64,000 nucleotides of DNA. It comes from Parasedimentitalea marina. GTDB taxonomy: Bacteria > Pseudomonadota > Alphaproteobacteria > Rhodobacterales > Rhodobacteraceae. The notes beneath the pieces were generated by a model, which worked only from the letters and a program-made list of their open reading frames with translations, was not told the origin of the DNA and searched no databases. Both the position numbers and the translations under genes were made by a program. This document shows positions 35,945 through 44,512 of this stretch, piece after piece; positions within the stretch are counted from its first letter, which is position 1; every line of letters starts with the position of its first letter. The stretch covers positions 868,001-932,000 of the forward strand of contig NZ_CP033219.1 of assembly GCF_004006175.1 (NCBI RefSeq). Direction: 5' to 3'.

Positions 35945-35986
35945 GGCTCTGCCCCAAACCCCGGGATATTTTCAGCCAGATGAAAA
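35941..35986 (+). repeat. Intergenic palindromic repeat, CCCCGGGATATTT family (copy B)
   Basis: TTGGGGCTCTGCCCCAA palindrome, ACCCCGGGATATTT, then TCAGCCAGATGAAAA. It is nearly identical to copy C on the other strand at 41201-41252 and shares its architecture with copy A at 21795-21844. Confidence 0.8.
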
Positions 35987-36098
35987 GCGGATCTTGTGAG
36001 CTTATTTGGCCGCAGACCTGCTTGCATCATGGGGTGCATGTGTTGGTTTCGCTGCTGACAACGGTGGCTGGCTGTCAAGATTTGGAGAGGGCTTGATT

Positions 36099-37514
36099 AT
36101 GAATTTGAACTCTGTCGACGGTGGCTTCATTGCCGGGCTGGAAGCACAATTGCCTGAGGGCGTCTTGCGCAAGGTTGAGGCGCGGTATCTTGAGGAACCC
36201 CGTGGGCGCTACCGTGGTCAGGCCGGGGTGATGGCGTTGCCGCAGACTACTGAGCAGGTTTCGGTATTGCTGCGCGCCGCGAATGTCGCCCGGGTGCCGG
36301 TGGTACCCTATGGCGGCGGCACTGGGCTGGTTGGTGGCCAGGTGATGGTTGAGGGGCCCCTGCCACTGGTGATTTCGATGGAGAGGATGAGGGCTGTACG
36401 TGCGGTTTACCCTCAGGAGAATGTGCTGGTGGCCGAGGCCGGGGCAATTCTGGCTGATGTGCAAGCCGCCGCACAGGAGGCGGGGCGGTTGTTTCCACTG
36501 TCACTGGCCTCGGAAGGGTCGGCGCAGGTCGGTGGTAACCTGTCAACCAATGCGGGCGGGGTGAATGTACTGAGATATGGCAATGCCCGTGAGTTATGTC
36601 TTGGACTGGAGGCCGTGTTGCCCAGCGGAGACATCTGGCAGGGGTTGAGCCGGTTGCGTAAGGACAACACCGGGTATGATTTGCGGGGATTGCTGATTGG
36701 TGCCGAGGGCACATTGGGGATCATCACTGCAGCGGCGTTGAAACTGTCGCCCATTCCGGCGGCGCGCGGGACGGCTATCTTTGTGGTGAAGTCACCGCAG
36801 GCCGCGCTGGCCATACTGTCATTGGCGCGGGACCGGTTGGGCGAAGGCATCAGTGCATTTGAACTTATTCATCGTCAGGGGTTGGAGTTTCTGAGCGAGA
36901 CGCTGCCGCAGCTGCGCCAGCCATTTGCGGCGCCACCTGAATGGAGTGTTCTGGTCGAGCTGGGACTGGCCGGGGGGATCGATCCCGAGGCCGAGCTGGC
37001 GGACCTGTTTGAGGTGGCGCTAGAGGCAGGTCATGCCCTGGACGGGGTGATCGCGCAATCCGAAGCTCAGCGGCAAGAGCTATGGACGGTGCGGGAGCAG
37101 ATCCCCGAGGCGAACCGGCTGGTTGGCTCGGTGGTGAGTCATGACATCTCGGTGCCACTGTCAGCGATCCCCGAGTTTATCGTGCGGGCAGGGGAGCGGA
37201 TCGCGCAGTTGGGAGATTTCCGGATCAATTGCTTTGGCCATCTTGGCGATGGAAATTTGCATTACAACGTGTTTCCCGCTGTTGGCCGGAGGCGTGAGGA
37301 CTATGAGTCTCAGCGTGGCGAGGTGCAGCAGGTGGTGCATGATCTGGTGCATGAGATGAGCGGCTCTATCAGTGCCGAACATGGTGTGGGGCGCATGAAG
37401 GCGGATGATATAGAACGCTACGGTGATCCGGTTCGGCTGGCAGCGATGCGGGCGATCAAGCAGGCCTTGGACCCCAATGGCATCCTGAATCCCGGCGCTG
37501 TGTTGAAAGCCTAG
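36099..37514 (+). CDS. FAD-binding D-2-hydroxyacid dehydrogenase (GlcD/Dld-like)
   Basis: A 471-residue flavoprotein of the FAD-binding type 4 family. The N-terminal FAD domain has VVPYGGGTGLVGGQ and ASEGSAQVGGNLSTNAGGVN; the C-terminal FAD-oxidase domain has INCFGHLGDGNLHYNVF and SISAEHGVGRMK. Such enzymes oxidise D-lactate, D-2-hydroxyglutarate or glycolate and pass electrons to the respiratory chain. The start is the ATG preceded by GGAGAGGG; a longer frame has no ribosome binding site. Substrate unclear. Confidence 0.92.
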   Translation: MNLNSVDGGFIAGLEAQLPEGVLRKVEARYLEEPRGRYRGQAGVMALPQTTEQVSVLLRAANVARVPVVPYGGGTGLVGGQVMVEGPLPLVISMERMRAVRAVYPQENVLVAEAGAILADVQAAAQEAGRLFPLSLASEGSAQVGGNLSTNAGGVNVLRYGNARELCLGLEAVLPSGDIWQGLSRLRKDNTGYDLRGLLIGAEGTLGIITAAALKLSPIPAARGTAIFVVKSPQAALAILSLARDRLGEGISAFELIHRQGLEFLSETLPQLRQPFAAPPEWSVLVELGLAGGIDPEAELADLFEVALEAGHALDGVIAQSEAQRQELWTVREQIPEANRLVGSVVSHDISVPLSAIPEFIVRAGERIAQLGDFRINCFGHLGDGNLHYNVFPAVGRRREDYESQRGEVQQVVHDLVHEMSGSISAEHGVGRMKADDIERYGDPVRLAAMRAIKQALDPNGILNPGAVLKA

Positions 37515-37716
37515 TCTGGATGCCACCCGCATCCTTTTCTGAGCAAAGCCGCTGTTGCGGATGAAGGCTGAAAACCGCAATCGTTCAGTAGCAGGTACAA
37601 CAGGATATCGCCGACAACGGCAGGCAGGATTATGGTCAAGGCCCACATGCCGGAACATGCCATAATAACAATGGCCAGTGCGAGTGTCAGGGGGACCCAG
37701 GATTAGCGGCGTTCAT
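37511..37716 (-). pseudogene. Probably frameshifted small membrane protein gene
   Basis: The minus strand has an ATG (MNAANPGSP) that runs to a stop at a run of five Cs (37690-37694). One extra C would join it to a highly hydrophobic frame, LTLALAIVIMACSGMWALT, IILPAVVGDILLYLLLNDC and a basic tail ending KGCGWHPD, for a product of about 68 residues with two membrane helices. The downstream frame by itself is stop-to-stop without a good start. The stop overlaps the end of the FAD dehydrogenase gene by four bases. I do not recognise the family. Confidence 0.4.
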
Positions 37717-37795
37717 GTATGGGAGCGGTGTTCCTTGCCACAAACGCAACCAGACGCGAAACAGTGCCATATTGTTTCGCGTCAAATCAGAGCAG

Positions 37796-38335
37796 CTATT
37801 CGCCTTCAAATTCACACAGGACATGCACATCCATACCCATGCTTTCCAACACTTTGCCGCCACCCAGTTCCGGAAGGTCGATGATGAACGAGCACGAGAC
37901 AATCTCGCCTCCCAGCCTCTCGATCAATTTGATACCCGCGGCAGCGGTACCGCCGGTTGCCAATAGGTCGTCGACCACCAGGATTTTCTCGCCAGGCTGA
38001 ATTGCATCGTCGTGAATCTCGACGGTGGCCTCGCCGTATTCCAGTTTGTAGTCTTGGCTTAGGGTGGCGCCGGGCAGTTTACCCTGTTTGCGGATAGGTA
38101 CAAAACCGGTGCCCAGTTGGTGCGCAATGGCGCCGCCAAGGATAAAGCCGCGGGCTTCTAACCCCACCACCTTGTCGATGCGCATACCGGCATAGGGATG
38201 CAGCATTTGGTCGATCGCCATACGAAAACCGCGCGGATCGGCAAACAAAGTGGTGACATCGCGGAACATGATCCCTTGGTGCGGGAAGTCCGGGATGGTC
38301 CGGATGTAATCTTTGACGGCGGTGTGCTTTGGCAT
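37796..38335 (-). CDS. apt: Adenine phosphoribosyltransferase
   Basis: A 179-residue purine salvage enzyme converting adenine and PRPP to AMP. Family blocks: [21 protein letters not shown] at the N-terminus, [18 protein letters not shown], and the PRPP loop [21 protein letters not shown] 38335 is chosen because it starts the conserved N-terminus; the frame extends 30 codons upstream without family similarity. mtnP, 3 kb upstream on the same strand, produces adenine that Apt can recycle. Confidence 0.97.
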   Translation of the reverse strand: MPKHTAVKDYIRTIPDFPHQGIMFRDVTTLFADPRGFRMAIDQMLHPYAGMRIDKVVGLEARGFILGGAIAHQLGTGFVPIRKQGKLPGATLSQDYKLEYGEATVEIHDDAIQPGEKILVVDDLLATGGTAAAGIKLIERLGGEIVSCSFIIDLPELGGGKVLESMGMDVHVLCEFEGE

Positions 38336-38384
38336 GGCGGGGCCTCTTTGATGGTCGGCTCTAATGGCGCAGGGCTGACCCACG

Positions 38385-38410
38385 CGGCCAAACCAAACAC
38401 GGTTTGGCCG
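38385..38410 (-). terminator. Perfect hairpin between the LysE-type gene and apt
   Basis: CGGCCAAACC and GGTTTGGCCG form a 10-bp stem with a six-base loop, about 30 bases after the exporter stop codon. There is no T run on the minus strand (CGTGGG follows), so it may be a transcript-end stabiliser or an apt leader structure rather than a true terminator. Confidence 0.5.
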
Positions 38411-38437
38411 AAGTCCGCCGGTCATGCAAGCCGGAAC

Positions 38438-39067
38438 CTAGGCCGGGCGGCGCAGAAATGCCGTGGCCAGCCCCATTCCGATCAGGGCAATACCGCCGCC
38501 ACGGGTCAGGTTGGCCACAACGGCAGGGCGGGCGATCCAACCGCGCAGGCGATCCGCCAGCATTGCATAGGCCAGTGCGTTCAACCCGGCGAGGATCACA
38601 AATGTGGCAATCAGAATGGCAAACTGCGGTGCCAGATTGCCTTCGGGGCGGATGAACTGCGGCACAAAGGCGATGAAGAAACCAATGGATTTAGGGTTCA
38701 GTGCGGTCACGATGGCGGTATGGCCTAAGATACCTTTGGCCTGCACGTCGCGGGTGTTGGCAAGTTCAGTTACTCCCTCTGTTGAGGTGCTGCGCCACAG
38801 CTTGATCCCGAGCCAGACCAGATAGACCGCCCCCGCCCATTTCAGTGCAATAAATAATGTCGCCGAGGCCATCACCAAAGCGCCCAATCCGACCAGCGAC
38901 GCGGTCATTGCGATGAAATCTCCCAGCGCCACGCCCAATGCTGCGGCAACAGCCACCTGGCGCCCCTTGGACAGGGCATAACTCAGCACCAACAACACAG
39001 TCGGGCCGGGGATCAGCAGCAATGCCATCGAGGCAGCCACAAAGGCCAGCCAGAGGTTCATGTCCAT
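38438..39067 (-). CDS. LysE/RhtB family amino-acid exporter
   Basis: A 209-residue membrane protein with about six hydrophobic segments. The family signature is at the N-terminus: LLIPGPTVLLVLSYALSKGR (PGP motif) and GVALGDFIAMTASLVGLGAL. It exports amino acids or related metabolites such as homoserine lactone; substrate unknown. AGGA nine bases before the ATG supports the start. Confidence 0.92.
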   Translation of the reverse strand: MDMNLWLAFVAASMALLLIPGPTVLLVLSYALSKGRQVAVAAALGVALGDFIAMTASLVGLGALVMASATLFIALKWAGAVYLVWLGIKLWRSTSTEGVTELANTRDVQAKGILGHTAIVTALNPKSIGFFIAFVPQFIRPEGNLAPQFAILIATFVILAGLNALAYAMLADRLRGWIARPAVVANLTRGGGIALIGMGLATAFLRRPA

Positions 39068-39125
39068 AATAATTCATCCTGTAAAAACGGTACAGCGGAA
39101 GCAAAGACAGCACTTTGCATCCGCG

Positions 39126-40136
39126 TCAACGTCCAATTTCAGTGAGCCGCCGCATCATCATCTCCAGCGGTCCGCGCTTGAATTTCAACCCCCACAGACA
39201 GGTATAGATCAGACATGCGAGGCAAAAAACCAGACTGATCCATAAAATCTGCGGCGCGGTCAGCGATCCGTCTAACCACCCCAGCGCCTCAAGTGTGCCC
39301 ATGCCCAACAGGATATGGGCGGCATACAGGGTTAGGCTTTGCCGCCCAGCGGGCGCCAGCCATTGCGCCATCCGCAGGCGGTTTAAAATGGGATGCAAAA
39401 GCAGGATCAGACCAATAACAGCTGCTGCGCTGCCGCAGCCAGCGATGATGTAAAACGGGCCCGGTGGGATCGAGGTTGTATTAATGAGATCAATCACCTC
39501 AGGGTCGTCGATCAGCCATCCAGGTATCAGTGCTAAGGCCGCAGCAACAGTGCCCCAGATTGCCAGATGTAGTTGCACCCCCTTCGTAGAGAGCGCCAGC
39601 CGTCCGATCCACATGCCAAACAGTAGAAAAGACAGCCAGGGGAACACCGGATGCCAACCGTTGTAGAGCGCGTGTCGCAAAAATCCGGATATGGTCCAGA
39701 AATCCGCATAGTGCAATGTGTCCCAATTCCATCCGGCTTCATAGTTCAAGATGAGCTGGGCACAGAGGCTCAGGGCCATTACCACAGCTATGCCCGCCCA
39801 TAGCCATCGGTTTGGCGCGGAGACAAAGGGGATGGCTGCAGCAAAATACAGCGCATAGAAATGCAGGATATCAGCCTCGAATATTGTCAGATTGGCCAGG
39901 CCGAGCACAAATAGAAATGCCACCCGGCGCAGCATCAGGCTGGCTGGCGCTTTGGCCAGGGCAACCCCAATCCCCGCCAGTACCACAAACAGCGCCGCCG
40001 CCCGCCCCTCTAGCGCCGTAGTTAGCAGCGACGGCCAATCGTCACCGGGGGTGACCTGCGCGGCCAGTCTGAAATTAACCAGAACCATGCCGCAAAAGGC
40101 CAAAAATCGCACAATATCGAGCCCCTGCAGGCGCAT
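39126..40136 (-). CDS. DUF418 family membrane protein
   Basis: A 336-residue polytopic protein. It begins RLQGLDIVRFLAFCGMVLVN, which fits the RGxDxxR start of DUF418/acyltransferase-3-like proteins, has eight to ten hydrophobic segments, and the C-terminal DUF418 region (GRQSLTLYAAHILLGMGTLE and GPLEMMMRRLT). No catalytic function is established for the family. AGGA precedes the ATG by nine bases. Confidence 0.82.
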   Translation of the reverse strand: MRLQGLDIVRFLAFCGMVLVNFRLAAQVTPGDDWPSLLTTALEGRAAALFVVLAGIGVALAKAPASLMLRRVAFLFVLGLANLTIFEADILHFYALYFAAAIPFVSAPNRWLWAGIAVVMALSLCAQLILNYEAGWNWDTLHYADFWTISGFLRHALYNGWHPVFPWLSFLLFGMWIGRLALSTKGVQLHLAIWGTVAAALALIPGWLIDDPEVIDLINTTSIPPGPFYIIAGCGSAAAVIGLILLLHPILNRLRMAQWLAPAGRQSLTLYAAHILLGMGTLEALGWLDGSLTAPQILWISLVFCLACLIYTCLWGLKFKRGPLEMMMRRLTEIGR

Positions 40137-40218
40137 GAAAATCCTAATGTGGTCTTAAATGGCCCATGGCTGGGCAGTTTTCAGGAACTCAATACACATC
40201 TTTTGGTCTGTGTATGCG

Positions 40219-41097
40219 TCAGCTCAGAACCCGCCCCGCCACAGCGTCCAGCTTTGCCAGCAAGACAGGGTCGCGTTTTTCCGGCGCGGTCATAATGGCG
40301 TATTGCAGCGCAGTGTCGCAGCCATGGGGGCAGAGGGCGCGTTCAGGTCCTAATAGCGCGGGAAGGCGGCGCACCAACTCGGCCCCATTGCTCGAATTGC
40401 CCTGAAGTGTTGCAATGATGGCGGTGATGTCGACCGCGCCGTGATCGGGATGCCAGCTGTCAAAATCGGTGACCATCGCAACCGAGGCATAACAAAGCTC
40501 GGCCTCGCGCGCCAGTTTGGCTTCGGGCATATTGGTCATGCCTATGACATCAGCGCCCCACTGCTCGCGGTACAGTCTGGACTCGGCCAAGGTGGAAAAT
40601 TGTGGTCCCTCCATCGCCAGATAAGTGCCGCCCCGATGCACCGTGATGCCGGCGGCGCGCGCGGCGGCCTCACAGGCATCCCCCAACCGGGGACAGGTCG
40701 GGTGGGCAAGGCTGACATGGGCGACACAGCCAGACCCAAAGAAGCTCTTGTCGCGCGCAAAAGTGCGATCAATAAACTGATCAACAACAACAAAATCACC
40801 CGGAGCCAAGTCCTCGCGAAACGAGCCGCAGGCCGAAACAGAAATAACGTCCGTTGCCCCCAGCCGTTTCAGAGCATCAATATTGGCGCGATACGGCACG
40901 TCCGTTGGCGCATGGACATGGCCGCGGCCGTGACGCGGCAAAAAGGTCATTTTAACTCCGTCCAGATCCCCTGTCAGGATCTGGTCCGACGGCGCCCCCC
41001 AGGGCGTTTCAACGGTAACCCACTGGGCATTAAGCAACCCGTCGATCTCATACAGGCCTGAGCCGCCGATCACGGCAATCATGGTGGGTTTGGTCAT
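40219..41097 (-). CDS. mtnP: S-methyl-5'-thioadenosine phosphorylase
   Basis: A 292-residue enzyme that cleaves methylthioadenosine to adenine and 5-methylthioribose-1-phosphate in polyamine and methionine salvage. Motifs: IGGSGLYEIDGL, the phosphate-binding LPRHGRGHVHAPTDVPYRAN, SACGSFREDLAPGDFVV and the substrate loop YLAMEGPQFSTLAESRLYR with MTNMPEAKLAREAELCYA. The start has AGGA upstream. The adenine released is the substrate of Apt, encoded 2 kb downstream. Confidence 0.96.
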   Translation of the reverse strand: MTKPTMIAVIGGSGLYEIDGLLNAQWVTVETPWGAPSDQILTGDLDGVKMTFLPRHGRGHVHAPTDVPYRANIDALKRLGATDVISVSACGSFREDLAPGDFVVVDQFIDRTFARDKSFFGSGCVAHVSLAHPTCPRLGDACEAAARAAGITVHRGGTYLAMEGPQFSTLAESRLYREQWGADVIGMTNMPEAKLAREAELCYASVAMVTDFDSWHPDHGAVDITAIIATLQGNSSNGAELVRRLPALLGPERALCPHGCDTALQYAIMTAPEKRDPVLLAKLDAVAGRVLS

Positions 41098-41200
41098 GGT
41101 CTGTGTCCTGCGTTATAAAGTCTGTCCACAGTTGTGCAGCGCAACCTGCAGCTTGGCAAGCAAGGCTGGGGATACAGAACCAGCAAAACGACCCGCGAGG

Positions 41201-41252
41201 GATCCCATTTTCATCTGGCTTTAAATATCCCGGGGCTTGGGGCAGCGCCCCA
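41201..41252 (-). repeat. Intergenic palindromic repeat, CCCCGGGATATTT family (copy C)
   Basis: On the minus strand TTGGGGCGCTGCCCCAA is followed by GCCCCGGGATATTT and AAGCCAGATGAAAA. It lies in the 283-base gap between mtnP and the sulP gene and is the inverted counterpart of copy B. Nothing else is recognisable in that gap. Confidence 0.8.
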
Positions 41253-41380
41253 ATCTTCATCAAAAGACCGCTCAAACGGATCTGGCTGGGCCGGGCCGTC
41301 GCACCGCAGCCTTGTATCATAGGCGATTTATCGCTAGGGCCGGTCTGCGACCCCACATTCCCCAAGACATAGGTAACACG

Positions 41381-43027
41381 ATGAAACGCGCCGCTCTGGC
41401 ATTATTGGCCAATCACATGTCCCCGCCCAATCTTTCTATCATGCAAGACGAAGGCTGGTCTGTGGCCCGAGTGCGCACCGAATTGCTGTCGGGATTGACC
41501 GTCGCGCTGGCCCTGGTACCCGAGGCTGTGGCCTTTGCATTTGTTGCGGGGGTTCACCCACTGGTGGGTCTTTATGCGGCCTTTATGGTTGGTCTGATTA
41601 CAGCTGTGTTCGGGGGGCGCCCGGGGATGATCTCAGGTGCAACCGGGGCACTGGCCGTGGTGATGGTGGCTTTGGTCGCAGAACACGGGGTGGAATATCT
41701 GTTTGCAACTGTGGTTCTCATGGGCGCCTTGCAGATCTTCGCGGGCGTAATGCACTGGGGTAAGTTCATCCGTCTGGTACCACATCCGGTGATGCTGGGA
41801 TTTGTGAATGGGCTGGCCATTGTGATTTTTCTGGCACAGCTGACTCAATTCAAAGTGCCAGGAACGAGCGGCACCGAATGGTTGACCGGGTTGCCTTTGT
41901 TTTTGATGTTGGGGCTGGTTGGGCTGACTATGGTGATCATTTGGGGCACGCCCAAGATCACGTCGGTGATACCAGCGCCACTGGCGGGAATCGGCATTGT
42001 CGCTGCCATCGTCATTGTCTTTGGCCTGGATGTGCCGCGGGTCGGCGATCTTGCGTCAATTCAAGGGGGGCTGCCAACGTTCCACAATCCCTTTGGCGAA
42101 GGTATTGGGATTTACGGCACAGCGCTGGCGCCCTTTAACTGGGAGACACTCCAGATCATTCTGCCCTATTCTGTTATTCTGGCAGCGATTGGCCTGATCG
42201 AAAGTCTGCTGACGCTGAACCTGGTAGGGGAAATTACCGGCAAACGGGGTGGCGGTGCCAGTCAGGAATGTATCGCACAGGGGGCCTCAAATATGGTGAC
42301 CGGTTTCTTCGGTGGCATGGGCGGCTGCGCAATGATCGGCCAGTCGATGATCAACGTGAAATCCGGAGGCCGTACCCGCATCGCCGGCATTGCTGCCGCG
42401 CTGTTCCTGCTGCTGTTCATTGTTGCGGCGTCTGGTTTGATCGAGCAGATCCCACTGGCGGCATTGGTTGGTGTGATGTTCATGGTGGTGATCGGTACCT
42501 TTGCCTGGAACTCGTTGAATATCCTGCGCCGGGTGCCGATGATGGATGCCTTTGTTATCGTTCTGGTCACCGTGGTGACCGTGGCATCCGATCTGGCGAT
42601 AGCTGTGGTTGTCGGCGTGATCGTCTCGGCGCTGGCCTATGCTTGGAACAACGCACGACGTATCCACGCGGTGATCCGCGACTCGGAAAGTGACAAGGGT
42701 GCGCGGGTCTATGAAATCGAAGGTCCACTGTTCTTTGGTTCGACCGATGGGTTTACCGAATTGTTTGACGTGACAGCAGATCCGGACAGTGTGATCGTTG
42801 ATTTCGCCCGCAGCCGGGTGGTTGATCAGTCGGCTTTGCAGGCGATTGAGGCACTGGCAGGGCGGTACGAGGACGCGGGCAAGAAGTTGACCCTGCGCCA
42901 TCTGAGCCGGGATTGTCACCAGTTACTGTCCAAAGCCGGCCATCTGATGGTCGACAGTGACGATGACCCTGATTATGAAATCGCCGCTGATTACTCGGTT
43001 AAAACGGGCATTCTGGGTGGGCATTGA
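41381..43027 (+). CDS. SulP family inorganic anion transporter with STAS domain
   Basis: A 548-residue membrane protein. The SulP core (about 30-400) begins ELLSGLTVALALVPEAVAFA and includes GMISGATGALAVVMVAL and GFFGGMGGCAMIGQSMINVK; a C-terminal STAS domain (about 445-540) has VIVDFARSRVVDQSALQAI. It carries sulfate, bicarbonate or a similar anion; the substrate is not known. The ATG after AGGTAACACG is chosen; a longer frame runs through the repeat region. A strong terminator follows. Confidence 0.93.
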   Translation: MKRAALALLANHMSPPNLSIMQDEGWSVARVRTELLSGLTVALALVPEAVAFAFVAGVHPLVGLYAAFMVGLITAVFGGRPGMISGATGALAVVMVALVAEHGVEYLFATVVLMGALQIFAGVMHWGKFIRLVPHPVMLGFVNGLAIVIFLAQLTQFKVPGTSGTEWLTGLPLFLMLGLVGLTMVIIWGTPKITSVIPAPLAGIGIVAAIVIVFGLDVPRVGDLASIQGGLPTFHNPFGEGIGIYGTALAPFNWETLQIILPYSVILAAIGLIESLLTLNLVGEITGKRGGGASQECIAQGASNMVTGFFGGMGGCAMIGQSMINVKSGGRTRIAGIAAALFLLLFIVAASGLIEQIPLAALVGVMFMVVIGTFAWNSLNILRRVPMMDAFVIVLVTVVTVASDLAIAVVVGVIVSALAYAWNNARRIHAVIRDSESDKGARVYEIEGPLFFGSTDGFTELFDVTADPDSVIVDFARSRVVDQSALQAIEALAGRYEDAGKKLTLRHLSRDCHQLLSKAGHLMVDSDDDPDYEIAADYSVKTGILGGH

Positions 43028-43088
43028 CCCCTCGCAAAACGGAGTGCGCCTGACGGCGCACACTGGCTTGTTTGATTGGAATATGTGG

Positions 43089-43127
43089 AGGGGCCATCCT
43101 GTTTGTTCAGGTGGCCCCTTTCCTTTT
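43089..43127 (+). terminator. Intrinsic terminator after the SulP gene
   Basis: AGGGGCCA and TGGCCCCT plus CCTG/CAGG (one bulged T) form a long stem around TTTGTT, followed by TTTCCTTTT. Confidence 0.88.
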
Positions 43128-43164
43128 GACGGTCAGGGGGCTTGGGCTCACCAAAACAGCGATA

Positions 43165-43331
43165 CGCTGTGTCAGATCCGCCATCACCTGAGCTCTGGCT
43201 GCCAGTTCTGCCACCCCGCGCCAAGTGAAATAGCCGTCTCCCCGCAGGGCGGGGCCCCTCGGCGATTTAACCTGTCCCGGTGCCGCAGAGCTGGCGCTGC
43301 GCTATCAGGTGACGGCGGCTCCGAAACAGCG
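43165..43331. repeat. Long imperfect inverted repeat
   Basis: A left arm of about 56 bases (43165-43220) matches the reverse complement of 43276-43331 at 39 of 56 ungapped positions by my count; best blocks are CGCTGT, TCACCTGA, GCCAG and TCTGC. A 55-base centre contains CCCCGC-AGG-GCGGGG. The right arm ends three bases past the stop of the acetyltransferase gene. The rest of the 307-base gap holds the sulP terminator. One minus-strand frame stays open across most of it (DGYFTWRGVAELAARAQVMA) but has no good start. Confidence 0.6.
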
Positions 43332-43334
43332 ATT

Positions 43335-43973
43335 TTATCTTAGGCCAGCCACGTCTCCGGTCTGGAGGGCTTTTTGAGCAGCGGCGACGCGCTCGGCAGG
43401 CCAGTCCCACCATTGCAGCTCTAGCAGTTGGTCGATTTTAGCTTGCTCAAAGCGTTTTTTGACTACAGTGCCGGGGTTGCCAGTCACAATGGCATAAGGC
43501 GGCACGGTGCCGCGCACCACTGCGCCGGCGCCAATGATGGCCCCGTTGCCGATTTGGGCGCCGGGCAGGATCATGGCTCCGTAGCCGATCCAGACATCAT
43601 GGCCGATCACTGTGTCGCGGGTGTCAGGTTGAAAACCGATCATCTGTTCTGGATCGAACACCGGGAAGGGATAGCAGGTCAACCCCTCCATGGCGTGATT
43701 GGCACTGGAGGTGATGAAGCGAACCCCATGGGCGATCTGACAGTACCGCCCGATCTTCAGTGTTTCTTGCGACATCGGGAATAGATAGGGGGCCAGATGG
43801 TTGGCCCAGCCACTGGGTGATGGCGGATCAAAGTCTGAGGCGTAGGTGTAATCGCCGACCTCGAGCTTTGGGTGATCCACGACATTGCGCAGAAAAACGG
43901 TGCCGAGGTGGGGTTGGCCATCGGGCAGGGTGATGGGATGGACGCGGTTGGCGTCGGGCAGGGCGTAAGGCAT
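43335..43973 (-). CDS. CatB-like hexapeptide-repeat acetyltransferase
   Basis: A 212-residue left-handed beta-helix acetyltransferase of the xenobiotic (Vat/CatB) type. VGDYTYASDF and LKIGRYCQIAHGVRFITS start the helix; the catalytic His is probably in SANHAMEG; GHDVWIGYGAMILPGAQIGN and GAVVRGTVPPYAIVTGNPG complete it. It acetylates a hydroxyl group, of a drug, sugar or other compound; whether it gives resistance is unknown. GGAGG precedes the ATG. The truncated relative at 26153-26686 shares IGHDVWIG. Confidence 0.9.
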   Translation of the reverse strand: MPYALPDANRVHPITLPDGQPHLGTVFLRNVVDHPKLEVGDYTYASDFDPPSPSGWANHLAPYLFPMSQETLKIGRYCQIAHGVRFITSSANHAMEGLTCYPFPVFDPEQMIGFQPDTRDTVIGHDVWIGYGAMILPGAQIGNGAIIGAGAVVRGTVPPYAIVTGNPGTVVKKRFEQAKIDQLLELQWWDWPAERVAAAQKALQTGDVAGLR

Positions 43974-44227
43974 GAAGCCTCCTGTACTGGAAAATGTGGG
44001 GGTTTTCGTGGGTTACAGGTGCTGGTCCATCATGCCCTCCATTTTGTGTACAGTCACTCGTCCATTTGCCGAATTCTGAGCTGCCCCGCCATCAACAATT
44101 GTATGATCCAGGTTGAAGAAGACGCTGCCCGACGTGAGACATTGCCTTCTGGTTATCTGTTTGGAGAATGCCTGGTAAAATATCTAGTCACACTGGTTTT
44201 AAACTAGCTCGAAGTCTACACAGCTTC

Positions 44228-44470
44228 TCACTTCTTACCACAAGCTTTTTTCTGCTTCCAAAACTCATAAACACACGCAACAAAACCGAAAGGCATTAGA
44301 ACAAATATTGATAGCTCACCCAACATAGTAAACCGCGTTCCGTAATAACTCTCCGGAAAGTAGTTTCTCCAGACAATCATCAACGGAAACATACAGCAGA
44401 GAATTTGCAAGGCGGGGTCGCCGAACACCCAGAACTCTTTTAGCAGGTTTGTAATCCCATTTTTCTTCAT
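44228..44470 (-). CDS. Hypothetical small membrane protein
   Basis: An 80-residue protein with two hydrophobic segments (LQILCCMFPLMIVWRNYF and LGELSIFVLMPFGFVACVY) and a basic C-terminus (KQKKACGKK). I do not recognise a family. It lies in the AT-rich accessory patch, 42 bases downstream of the DUF2927 gene on the same strand. The 254-base gap before the acetyltransferase gene shows nothing recognisable. Confidence 0.55.
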   Translation of the reverse strand: MKKNGITNLLKEFWVFGDPALQILCCMFPLMIVWRNYFPESYYGTRFTMLGELSIFVLMPFGFVACVYEFWKQKKACGKK

Positions 44471-44512
44471 TTTAGGACTGTCCTATCCTCATACTTTTTC
44501 TAAGGTTTGTGT

